Shown one piece after another: positions 1 through 5,521 of a stretch of DNA of 5,521 nt. Both the position numbers and the translations under genes were made by a program. The stretch's first letter is position 1. Every line of letters begins with the position of its first letter. The notes beneath the pieces were generated by a model that saw only the letters and a program-made list of their open reading frames with translations, was not told where the DNA came from and ran no database searches. The stretch lies in the NCBI GenBank assembly GCA_024653385.1, contig JANLFZ010000427.1, forward strand, positions 1-5,521, in the 5' to 3' direction. Origin of the DNA: Thermoguttaceae bacterium. Lineage in GTDB: Bacteria > Planctomycetota > Planctomycetia > Pirellulales > Thermoguttaceae.

Positions 1-110
1 TGCACAGGACGTGGAAACTCAAGACCAGTGCGGGGCGATGCTCCCAACTCTGCTGCTATTGTACCCCATTGGCCGGAGACTGCAAGTGCCGAAGTTTCCC
101 AGTTGGCGCA

Positions 111-140
111 TTGACATTCGCGGCAGGGCCCGGGGACAAT
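111..140 (+). promoter_or_regulatory. Candidate sigma70-type promoter for the aldolase gene
   Basis: A perfect -35 hexamer TTGACA (111-116) is followed after 18 bases by GACAAT (135-140), which matches 4 of 6 positions of TATAAT. Transcription would start near 147, giving a leader of about 150 bases before the GTG start at 299. A separate -10-like TATACT at 162-167 has no matching -35 at the right distance. This is inferred from sequence alone, and planctomycete promoter consensus is not well defined. Confidence 0.35.
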
Positions 141-282
141 GGAGAGCCCGGGATGGCGACCTATACTTTGGAAGGTCGGACAAGCCGCGGCGCACCTCGC
201 GGCGTTCCGCAGCAGTTCGATAGGGCGCACCCGCGGCCTCCGCACGAACCGTCCCTTGGTCCACTACCCCCATGCTCCCCCT

Positions 283-290
283 GGAGGAGG
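283..290 (+). promoter_or_regulatory. Strong ribosome-binding site deciding the GTG start
   Basis: GGAGGAGG lies 8 bases before the GTG at 299-301, the ideal distance for a Shine-Dalgarno. An in-frame ATG at 272 lies upstream of this motif and has no purine-rich site of its own. The site therefore favours initiation at 299 and removes nine residues from the longest possible reading. Confidence 0.75.
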
Positions 291-298
291 AATCCCCC

Positions 299-1267
299 GT
301 GCCCGCTCCGTGGATTACCTACCGGCCCGAGTTGAAAGTCCTCGACTGCACCATTCGTGATGGCGGCCTGATCAACAACCACCAGTTCGACGACGGATTC
401 GTCAAGGCCGTGTATCAGGCGTGTGTCGACGCGGGGATCGACTACATGGAGATGGGCTACAAGGCCTCGAAGAAACTCGCGGCCAAGGATCAATTCGGCT
501 GCTGGAAGTTCTGTGACGAGGACGACTTGCGGCGCGTCGTCGGCGACAATCCGACCCCGCTGAAACTCTCGGCAATGGCCGACGCGGGCAAGACCGACTG
601 GCGCACCGACATCTTGCCCAAGAAGCAAAGCGTGCTCGACGTGATCCGCGTGGCGTTCTATGTCCATCAGGTTTCCGAGGCCGTGGACATGATCAAAGAC
701 GCGGTCGACAAGGGCTACGAGGCAACGGCCAATCTGATGGCCGTCTCGCGCGCAACGGAGCTGGAAATCGCGCAATGCCTCGAACTCCTCGCCGAGACGC
801 CCGCCAGCACGATCGTCGTGGTCGACAGCTTCGGCTCGCTCTACGCCGAACAGATCGAGATTCTGGTGAAGAAGTACCTCGAGTACGCCCGGCCTTCGGG
901 CAAGCACGTGGGCATCCACGCCCACAACAACCAGCAGCTCGCCTTCGCCAACACGATCGAAGCGATCATCCACGGGGCGAACCGGGCCGATGCGACCATG
1001 TTCGGGCTGGGGCGCGGGGCGGGCAATTGCCCGATGGAACTCCTCATCGGCTTCCTCCGCAACCCAAAGTTCCGCATCCGCCCAATCTACCAAGTGCTTC
1101 AGGATCACCTCTTGCCGCTGAGCCGGCAGGTCGAATGGGGGCCCTACGTGCAGTACATGATCACGGGCCAGTTGAACCAGCACCCCCGAAGCGCGATGGC
1201 GGCCAGGGCAAGCGACCGCCGCGACAACTACGTCGAGTTCTACGACAAACTCATCACCGAAGAGTGA
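299..1267 (+). CDS. HOA-like DRE-TIM aldolase/metallolyase
   Basis: A 322-residue protein of the HMGL-like/DRE-TIM metallolyase superfamily, closest by eye to the 4-hydroxy-2-oxovalerate-aldolase-like group. Such enzymes use a divalent metal to make or break C-C bonds next to a 2-oxo acid or acyl-CoA. What is seen: the signature DCTIRDGG at residues 16-23 (Arg20 and Asp21 expected at the active site), VVDSFGSLY beginning at about residue 174, the metal-binding GIHAHNN with His207 and His209, and GLGRGAGNCPME at 236-247, the usual glycine-rich loop. Length matches a complete single-barrel enzyme without the C-terminal regulatory domain of isopropylmalate synthase. In true 4-hydroxy-2-oxovalerate aldolases the motif reads RDGxH; here Gly-Leu follows, so the substrate probably differs. 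No acetaldehyde dehydrogenase partner is present in the window. The protein is probably cytoplasmic, as there is no signal peptide. The family call is firm and the substrate is unknown. GTG at 299 is preferred over ATG at 272 because of the ribosome-binding site between them. Confidence 0.9.
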   Translation: MPAPWITYRPELKVLDCTIRDGGLINNHQFDDGFVKAVYQACVDAGIDYMEMGYKASKKLAAKDQFGCWKFCDEDDLRRVVGDNPTPLKLSAMADAGKTDWRTDILPKKQSVLDVIRVAFYVHQVSEAVDMIKDAVDKGYEATANLMAVSRATELEIAQCLELLAETPASTIVVVDSFGSLYAEQIEILVKKYLEYARPSGKHVGIHAHNNQQLAFANTIEAIIHGANRADATMFGLGRGAGNCPMELLIGFLRNPKFRIRPIYQVLQDHLLPLSRQVEWGPYVQYMITGQLNQHPRSAMAARASDRRDNYVEFYDKLITEE

Positions 1268-1382
1268 TCGGACCGCGGCGCGCCGTTGGCTAGGGCGACC
1301 CGATTCGAGTCGCGGGCCCAGGCCAGGCCTTGGGCCGAGCCACGCGTCCGGTGCCGCAGCGCTATCCGACACCCCTCCTGGG

Positions 1383-1404
1383 GCAGGTTCGGCCACGAAC
1401 CTGC
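1383..1404 (+). terminator. Perfect hairpin, possible terminator of the aldolase gene
   Basis: GCAGGTTCG (1383-1391) and CGAACCTGC (1396-1404) are exact inverted copies around a 4-base loop GCCA. With G-U pairs the stem extends to 1380-1407. It lies about 115 bases after the aldolase stop codon. It is followed by TCTTGC rather than a run of T, so it is not a classical intrinsic terminator. It could instead stabilise the 3' end of the mRNA or act as a protein-binding site. Confidence 0.4.
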
Positions 1405-1537
1405 TCTTGCCCACCGGCGCGGCACCCAGTACACTCCCCCCGCTTAGGCCCATTTGGCAGCCCATCTTGCCCGTGCAAGCCCATTGTCGACACGGGGTTG
1501 GGGATGGCGCCGAAGTGGCCTTGCTGGGCGAATTTGC

Positions 1538-1565
1538 TTGCAATGGAAACCGGGGCTTTTAGAAT
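1538..1565 (+). promoter_or_regulatory. Candidate sigma70-type promoter for the 1617-3242 gene pair
   Basis: TTGCAA (1538-1543, 4 of 6 to the -35 consensus), a 16-base spacer, and TAGAAT (1560-1565, 5 of 6 to the -10 consensus). Transcription would start near 1572, leaving a leader of about 45 bases before the ATG at 1617. The surroundings are AT-richer than the rest of the gap, which supports the placement. Confidence 0.45.
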
Positions 1566-1606
1566 GAAGTGAAGAGGGCCCCGTGTTTCCGCAGATCCCT
1601 CATTTG

Positions 1607-1613
1607 AAGGTGG
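1607..1613 (+). promoter_or_regulatory. Ribosome-binding site of the small exported protein
   Basis: AAGGTGG ends 3 bases before the ATG at 1617, and its AAGG core is 6 bases away. It is a reasonable Shine-Dalgarno and supports the ATG at 1617 as the start. Confidence 0.5.
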
Positions 1614-1616
1614 ATC

Positions 1617-1967
1617 ATGAGAACGGCGGTACTGGGGTTCTTGGTCGTCGCGGGTTTGGTCATCGCGGCCACGGGCGCGCCGTTGGACCGAAATGACGGG
1701 CCGGACAGGCGGGCGACGATCCCGCAATCGGCAGCCGCCGCCAACAACGATCTGGTTGTGGTCAGCACGACCATCGGCGACCGCACCCAAGTGGTCACGG
1801 TGATCGAGCCGAAACAGCGGGTCATGAGCGTCTATCACATCGACTTGGCAACCGGGAAGATTGCCCTTCGCAGCGTGCGCAACATCCATTGGGATCTGCA
1901 AGTAACGGAGTTCAACGGCGAGAGTCCCTTGCCGCGGGAGATCCAAGCGCTCCTGGAATCCAAATAA
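1617..1967 (+). CDS. Small exported or membrane-anchored protein of unknown function
   Basis: A 116-residue protein. It begins with Arg2 and a hydrophobic stretch (about residues 4-18) ending in ATGAP, which fits a signal peptide or an uncleaved N-terminal anchor. Pro22 would follow a cleavage after Ala21 and makes that site uncertain. Residues from about 45 onward form a compact region with alternating hydrophobic strands, including VVTVIEPKQRVMSVYHIDL and an IHWDLQVTEFNG segment, and end in a short charged tail. No catalytic motif is recognised. It resembles small proteins I recall from Pirellulales genomes in the same position, but this is memory, not a search. The stop codon is 12 bases before the next start, so the two genes are probably co-transcribed and the product may work with the membrane-anchored HTH protein. 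The product is inferred to face the periplasm or outer side of the membrane. Confidence 0.8.
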   Translation: MRTAVLGFLVVAGLVIAATGAPLDRNDGPDRRATIPQSAAAANNDLVVVSTTIGDRTQVVTVIEPKQRVMSVYHIDLATGKIALRSVRNIHWDLQVTEFNGESPLPREIQALLESK

Positions 1968-1979
1968 GAGAACTTCGGT

Positions 1980-3242
1980 ATGGCCCAGCAGAAACGGTAT
2001 TACACGGCGGAAGAGGCAGCGGAAGTCCTCGGCATTACCCCAGGCGAAATCAGTCAGCGCCGCGAACGCAACGAATTGCGCGGCCTCAAAGACGGTGCCA
2101 CCTGGAAGTTCAAGGTCGAGGACATCAACGCCCTGGCCGAACAACTCAAGGCCGGCCGATCGGTCCCCACCGACGAGGGCGACGTGCTGGCCAGCGAAGT
2201 CGAGTTGGGGCCGTCGCCATCGGGCAAGTCGGGCACGATCATCGGACCCGGCAAAGCCCACGATAGCGACATCCAGCTCGCCGGTAGCGATGTCAAACTG
2301 GCCGGCAGCGATATCAAGCTCGCCGGCAGCGACGTGGCATTGGGCGGCAGCAGCGTCAAGCCAGCTAGCGGCGTCAAACGGGGGAGTGATGTCAAACTGA
2401 CCGATGCCGCGCTGGGAGCCGCGCCGGCCAAGGCGTCGGACGTGGACGAACTCGACATGACCCTCGACGAGGATCTGAAGCTCGAAGGCCGTCCCACCGC
2501 CTCAGTCGACGATAGTGCCGCCAAGAAAGGCGATTCGGCAATCGACCTGGCCGGAGGCGGGCTCGACGACGACGATGTCGTCCTCGGCGGGGGCAGCAGC
2601 AGCGACGTCTCGATCGGCGGCGACAGCGGCATTTCCCTGGTCGATCCGGCCGACAGCGGTCTGTCGCTCGAGGAGCCCGTCGAGTTGCCCGCCTCGGATG
2701 ACGACTCGCTGGAACTCGGCGAAGACGACATGCTGACGTTCGCCGACTCGGCCGACACCGAATCGCCCACCGAACTGAAGTCGGACGACGAATTCCTGTT
2801 GACTCCACTCGACGAAGGGGCCGAGGAAGAAGAGTCCGAGAGCGGCTCCCAGGTGATTGCCCTGGACACCGGCCCGGTCAGCGACACCGCAGCCACCATG
2901 GTCGCCGGAGGCCAACGGCCCATGGCGGCCATGCTCGACGAAGATCTCGGTGTCGGGGTGCCCACCTTGACTCCGGCGGGCGTGACGCCCGCGCCCGTCC
3001 CCGCGGCCCCCGGGCTTTTCGAGCCCGCGGCCGCCGCTGCCGTGGCCCCGGTCGGAGCACCCGCCATGGTCCTGCCCGAGGCCCCCTACACCGGCTGGAA
3101 CATCGCCGCGCTGGCCTCGTGCGTGGTGTTGCTGGTGCTCTGCGGCTGGGTGGCTTTCGATCTGATGATGAACATGTGGAGCTGGAACTCGCCCTACGGG
3201 CTCAACAGCGCCCTGATGGATTGGGTGCTCGGCTTGTTCTAG
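1980..3242 (+). CDS. Excisionase/MerR-type HTH protein with acidic repeat linker and C-terminal membrane helix
   Basis: A 420-residue three-part protein. Residues 6-56 are a helix-turn-helix of the excisionase/MerR-like type: a YYTAEEAAEVLGIT helix, then a second helix with RRER, and a TWKFKVEDI wing. Residues 57-365 form a low-complexity linker, opening with heptad repeats around SDVKLAG (96-123, a decayed copy later) and then rich in Asp, Glu, Ser and Gly, turning Ala/Pro-rich at about 320-365. Residues 373-397 are a single strongly hydrophobic segment, followed by about 23 aromatic-rich residues to the C-terminus. There is no signal peptide, so the predicted topology places the HTH in the cytoplasm on a long flexible tether with the tail in the membrane. 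Despite the HTH family name, nothing nearby suggests a phage or integrase. It may be a membrane-tethered regulator or use the HTH fold for another purpose. The ATG at 1980 has only a weak GAGA upstream; translation may be coupled to the gene before it. Confidence 0.85.
   Translation: MAQQKRYYTAEEAAEVLGITPGEISQRRERNELRGLKDGATWKFKVEDINALAEQLKAGRSVPTDEGDVLASEVELGPSPSGKSGTIIGPGKAHDSDIQLAGSDVKLAGSDIKLAGSDVALGGSSVKPASGVKRGSDVKLTDAALGAAPAKASDVDELDMTLDEDLKLEGRPTASVDDSAAKKGDSAIDLAGGGLDDDDVVLGGGSSSDVSIGGDSGISLVDPADSGLSLEEPVELPASDDDSLELGEDDMLTFADSADTESPTELKSDDEFLLTPLDEGAEEEESESGSQVIALDTGPVSDTAATMVAGGQRPMAAMLDEDLGVGVPTLTPAGVTPAPVPAAPGLFEPAAAAAVAPVGAPAMVLPEAPYTGWNIAALASCVVLLVLCGWVAFDLMMNMWSWNSPYGLNSALMDWVLGLF
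2265..2348 (+). repeat. Four tandem 21-base repeats encoding SDVKLAG-type heptads
   Basis: Units at 2265-2285, 2286-2306, 2307-2327 and 2328-2348 each encode seven residues: SDIQLAG, SDVKLAG, SDIKLAG and SDVALGG. A degraded fifth unit follows (2349-2369, SSVKPAS), and a partial copy, SDVKLTD, at 2385-2405. The units differ mostly at third codon positions, so the protein pattern is kept better than the DNA, which suggests selection on the peptide. Confidence 0.85.
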
Positions 3243-3348
3243 TTTCCCATGGAGCCTGAAGAAGCGGACCGGGGGCGCCCAATCGCGTCATGCGCGAGCG
3301 GTGCCCTCGTGGTTCCGGCTTCTCCCTTTTCGGCATTCGCGCCGCCCG

Positions 3349-3374
3349 AGCCGCGGCCCGGCTTTCCTTATCTT
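3349..3374 (+). terminator. Weak terminator-like hairpin after the HTH gene
   Basis: AGCCG (3349-3353) pairs with CGGCT (3359-3363) around a 5-base loop, followed by TTCCTTATCTT. It lies about 107 bases after the stop at 3242. The stem is short and the T-run is interrupted. It also sits where the -35 of the next promoter would be, so the assignment is tentative. Confidence 0.3.
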
Positions 3375-3386
3375 GCCTGGCGGGCC

Positions 3387-3392
3387 TATAAT
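3387..3392 (+). promoter_or_regulatory. Perfect -10 box, candidate promoter for the ResB-like gene
   Basis: TATAAT matches the -10 consensus fully. No good -35 lies 16-18 bases upstream; the region around 3364-3369 reads TTCCTT. Transcription would start near 3399 and give a leader of about 170 bases before the ATG at 3569. A weak -35 would fit an activator-dependent or alternative-sigma promoter. Confidence 0.4.
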
Positions 3393-3459
3393 CGAGTAAC
3401 CGGCCCAGGGAATGGCCCGATGTTCGTGGACGACGTCCCGAGCCTCGAAGAATCCCTCC

Positions 3460-3471
3460 TTTCCCGGGAAA
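3460..3471. promoter_or_regulatory. Perfect 12-base palindrome in the ResB-like gene leader
   Basis: TTTCCCGGGAAA is identical on both strands. It lies about 60 bases after the presumed transcription start and 97 bases before the ATG at 3569. It could be a dimer-binding operator or a chance palindrome. No second copy was noticed in the window. Confidence 0.3.
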
Positions 3472-3568
3472 CGGTTGCGTCCTCGACTCACGGGCCTGGT
3501 CCCTTTCCCTCCCGCCTCTGTTCGACGATTCCTTGCCGGCCGAACCTCCCACCGTTACCCGCCGATTT

Positions 3569-5521
3569 ATGGCTCGACCGATCCGCAGTCCATCCGATCA
3601 GCCGCGCGTGGTTCGGTGGTTCCTTCGCTTCGCCGAGTTGCTCGCGTCGCTTCGACTCGCGGTGCTCCTGATCGCGGCCGTGGTCGTGGTCTTGGCTTGG
3701 GCCACGATCATCGAGCAACGCTACGGGGGCAAGGCAGCCTGGTTCGCCATTTACGGGGCGTGGTGGTTCGCGGGCCTGCTGTTGCTGTTGGGCGTGAATG
3801 TTCTCTTCGCGGCCTTGATCCGGTTTCCCTGGAAACGACACCAAACCGGCTTCGTCATCACCCACGTGGGCATCCTGGTGCTCTTGGCGGGCTGCCTTCT
3901 CAGCCGCCTCGAGGGAATCGACGCCCAGATGCCGATCTACGAGGGCACTCGGGCGCATCGGGCGTTCGAGGAAATGCAGCACTTCGAGCTGACCGTGACT
4001 TCGTCGGGCCGGGATGCCGGTTCCGGCGAGAAGCGGGTGATCCGGGTCCCGTTCGTGGCGGGCCCCTTCAACTGGGACGATTACGCCGGCCTGTTCTGGT
4101 TTCCCTGGCACCTGGCGCGGCGAGACCGCGGCGTCATTTACGATGCCGAGGGCATCCGCATCGAGGTGCTCGACTATTGCAGCGACGCGCAATTCGTGCC
4201 GTTCGACGACGAGAAGCCGCCATTGAGGCTTCAGGTGAAGGTCCCCCCGCCCGAGCCCTCCGCCTCGGCGAAGACCGCCGAACCGTCGTGGCAGTCGCTG
4301 GGCCTGGTGGCCTCGCCGCACGGCCGCATGGACGGCCGGAACCGGGCATCGCTGCCGGGCGGACGGCACATCGTGTTTTGGGTTGCCGGTAGCCAAGCCG
4401 AAACCGATGCTTTTCTCGACAGCCGGCCCCAGGGCCCCCAAGGCGACGAAGGGCTGCTGGTCATTCACGCCGCGGGTCGGCGGTTCGAGTTCGCTCCCGA
4501 ATCGCTCCCGCCCCAGCAGCGGGTGCCGCTGGGCGACACGGGGCTCGAACTGGAGCGGGTACCATTGAGCCGGCGTCTCGTCGCGGCCGACTTGCCCATC
4601 GTCGACTTGCGGATCCACGCCCCCGGCGAGTCCCCTCAGAGAATGCTCGTGATGGCCGACGCCCCCGAGTTGAACCGCCAGGATCCCGACCACGCGGTCT
4701 TCGCCACCTACTGGCGTTCGAGCAAGGGACGCGGCGCCGCGCAACCCGGCACCATGGCCGGGCCCCGCATCGACCTCCTCCAGGGAGCCGATCGGCAGCT
4801 CTACTACCGCACTTGGAATGCCGGACGCATCGAGGGGCCAGGCCGCGTGGCCGTCGACCGGGGCGAGATGGTCGCCTTCGACCAGACCGGCCAGGCGCTA
4901 CGATGGCGCGTCGAGGAATTTACCCCCCAGGATCGCCCCGGCCAGAGGATGGTCCGGTTGCCGTTCCATGCGAAAAAATCGTCGGGCGAGAAGACGCGAT
5001 TGGCGCGCGTGCGCATGACGGTCGACGGCCGCGCCGACGAGTTCTGGCTCGAGGGCCTGTCGTCGTACCAAGCACGGCCCGAGGCGGGCACGGGACAACG
5101 CGCCGCGGTGGTCGGCGACGGTCGCCGGGCCGCCGTGACCCTCCGTTGGGACTCGGTGGACCTTGGGTTTGCCGTGTACTTGCACGAGTTCCACCGCGGG
5201 CTCGACCCGGGCACCAGCACGGCGTCGAAGTACGCCAGCCGCGTGGATTTCGTACGGCGCGCCCCCGGCGAAACGCCCGGCGACGACGACGATTTCCGCA
5301 CGCGCAAGCCGCCCGAAGAAGGCGACCTCCTCGAGGCAAACGTCGAGATCGCGGTCAATCGCCCCAAGGACTTCCTCGACCCCACCACCGGTCGCTCGTA
5401 CCGCCTGTTCCAAGAGAGTTTCAGCGGGCCCTGGAAGCCGGGCGACCCGGTGTTCGACTCGATCGTCGGCGCCGATCCCGGCCGGGACCGGCTCTTCGTG
5501 TCGATCCTCACGGTCAACTAC
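3569..5521 (+). CDS. ResB-like cytochrome c biogenesis protein, N-terminal part (runs off the window)
   Basis: The first 651 codons of a longer gene; no stop occurs before the right edge. Three hydrophobic segments lie near the N-terminus, at about residues 24-46, 61-84 and 94-112. The third opens with ITHVGILVLLAGCLLS (97-112), followed by a LEGIDAQMPIYEG stretch, the pattern typical of ResB/Ccs1 proteins, where a His-containing third helix leads into a large extracytoplasmic domain. Residues 113-651 are a long soluble region without another membrane segment. ResB/Ccs1 works with CcsA/ResC in system II cytochrome c maturation, carrying heme across the membrane and attaching it to apocytochrome c. 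Classical ResB has a fourth helix near its C-terminus, which must lie beyond the window. In many planctomycetes the protein is very large and may be fused to CcsA, which cannot be tested here. The start is the first ATG after the in-frame TAA at 3389 and begins MARPIRSPSD before helix 1; the ribosome-binding site is weak. GTG at 3608 is a less likely alternative. Confidence 0.85.
   Translation, partial: MARPIRSPSDQPRVVRWFLRFAELLASLRLAVLLIAAVVVVLAWATIIEQRYGGKAAWFAIYGAWWFAGLLLLLGVNVLFAALIRFPWKRHQTGFVITHVGILVLLAGCLLSRLEGIDAQMPIYEGTRAHRAFEEMQHFELTVTSSGRDAGSGEKRVIRVPFVAGPFNWDDYAGLFWFPWHLARRDRGVIYDAEGIRIEVLDYCSDAQFVPFDDEKPPLRLQVKVPPPEPSASAKTAEPSWQSLGLVASPHGRMDGRNRASLPGGRHIVFWVAGSQAETDAFLDSRPQGPQGDEGLLVIHAAGRRFEFAPESLPPQQRVPLGDTGLELERVPLSRRLVAADLPIVDLRIHAPGESPQRMLVMADAPELNRQDPDHAVFATYWRSSKGRGAAQPGTMAGPRIDLLQGADRQLYYRTWNAGRIEGPGRVAVDRGEMVAFDQTGQALRWRVEEFTPQDRPGQRMVRLPFHAKKSSGEKTRLARVRMTVDGRADEFWLEGLSSYQARPEAGTGQRAAVVGDGRRAAVTLRWDSVDLGFAVYLHEFHRGLDPGTSTASKYASRVDFVRRAPGETPGDDDDFRTRKPPEEGDLLEANVEIAVNRPKDFLDPTTGRSYRLFQESFSGPWKPGDPVFDSIVGADPGRDRLFVSILTVNY

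Larger units (their letters stand above)
1..298. other. Upstream region with no supported gene
   Basis: No convincing gene is visible here. The longest forward reading frame (ending at a TAG near 223) encodes an Arg-rich product with no recognisable motif and lacks the G/C third-position preference seen in the real genes. The stretch contains a possible promoter (111-140), two copies of the palindrome CCCGGG (129-134 and 147-152), and the ribosome-binding site of the aldolase gene. It is best read as an intergenic and 5' leader region; the end of an upstream gene just outside the window cannot be excluded. Confidence 0.5.
1268..1616. other. 349-base intergenic region
   Basis: No gene is supported here. 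The region contains a short hairpin at 1315-1336 (GGCCCA pairing with TGGGCC), a perfect 9-bp hairpin at 1383-1404, three GCCCAT words (1448, 1460 and 1479), and a candidate promoter at 1538-1565. Long minus-strand open frames cross it, but they continue antisense through the neighbouring gene and look like GC-rich shadows. Confidence 0.6.
3243..3568. other. 326-base intergenic and leader region before the ResB-like gene
   Basis: No gene is supported here. It holds a small 5-bp hairpin at 3283-3297, a second hairpin followed by a T-rich run at 3349-3374, a perfect TATAAT at 3387-3392, and a perfect 12-base palindrome at 3460-3471. The reading frame of the ResB-like gene is open back to a TAA at 3389-3391, but it contains no ATG or GTG before 3569, only a TTG at 3533 and a CTG at 3518. 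Confidence 0.6.

Noticed and set aside
11..223. A 70-codon plus-strand frame at the left edge
   Set aside because: It has no ribosome-binding site, an Arg-rich composition, no G/C third-position preference and no motif.
1448..1484. Three GCCCAT words in the intergenic region, considered as a possible repeat array
   Set aside because: Spacing is uneven (12 and 19 bases) and the words are only six bases long, so chance is a sufficient explanation. No CRISPR-like repeat-spacer pattern is present.
161..1543. A 460-codon minus-strand open frame antisense to the aldolase gene
   Set aside because: It overlaps almost all of a clearly recognised enzyme gene, its product has no familiar motif, and long antisense frames are expected in GC-rich genes with biased third positions.
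1564..1572. A mini-frame ATG AAG TGA before the small exported protein gene
   Set aside because: It lies at or before the predicted transcription start and has no ribosome-binding site, so a leader-peptide role is not supported.
1980..2147. Excisionase-type HTH as evidence of a prophage or integrative element
   Set aside because: No integrase, attachment-site repeat or phage gene is visible in the window, and the HTH is part of a larger membrane protein.
1362..2261. A 299-codon minus-strand open frame across the intergenic gap and the small exported protein gene
   Set aside because: It overlaps the signal-peptide gene and the HTH domain on the other strand, has no recognisable domain, and reads as a shadow.
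3412..4392. A 326-codon plus-strand frame beginning in the ResB leader
   Set aside because: It is out of frame with the ResB-like gene, gives an Arg/Gly/Pro-rich product typical of the wrong frame in GC-rich DNA, and crosses recognised ResB sequence.
3488..4744. A 418-codon minus-strand open frame antisense to the ResB-like gene
   Set aside because: The forward strand encodes the ResB helices and conserved motif in this stretch. The reverse product has no membrane segments or known motifs.

Overview
The window looks like chromosomal DNA of a GC-rich planctomycete, most likely of the Pirellulales type. This is judged from recognised protein families and from memory of similar proteins, not from a database search. 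The pointers are a large ResB-type cytochrome c biogenesis protein with a very long extracytoplasmic region, an excisionase/MerR-type DNA-binding domain joined to Ser/Asp 'SDVKLAG' repeats and a C-terminal membrane helix, and a small exported protein directly upstream of it. Coding regions favour G or C at third codon positions, and ribosome-binding sites are uneven in strength.

Layout, all genes on the + strand. Positions 1-298 carry no gene I can support, only a possible promoter. Positions 299-1267 encode a DRE-TIM metallolyase of the 4-hydroxy-2-oxovalerate-aldolase-like group, with a strong Shine-Dalgarno in front of a GTG start. A 349-base gap follows, containing a perfect 9-bp hairpin and a sigma70-like promoter. 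Positions 1617-1967 (small exported or membrane-anchored protein) and 1980-3242 (HTH - acidic repeat linker - membrane helix) are 12 bases apart and probably one transcript. A 326-base gap then holds a weak terminator-like hairpin, a perfect TATAAT box and a perfect 12-base palindrome. From 3569 to the right edge runs the first 651 codons of a ResB-like protein, still open at the end of the window.

The genes do not form one obvious pathway. The last three products all concern the cell envelope: an exported small protein, a predicted membrane-tethered DNA-binding protein, and a cytochrome c/heme-handling membrane protein. The aldolase appears to be a separate unit. The least ordinary item is the membrane-tethered HTH protein with its exported partner. 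I see no mobile element, CRISPR array, tRNA or rRNA.
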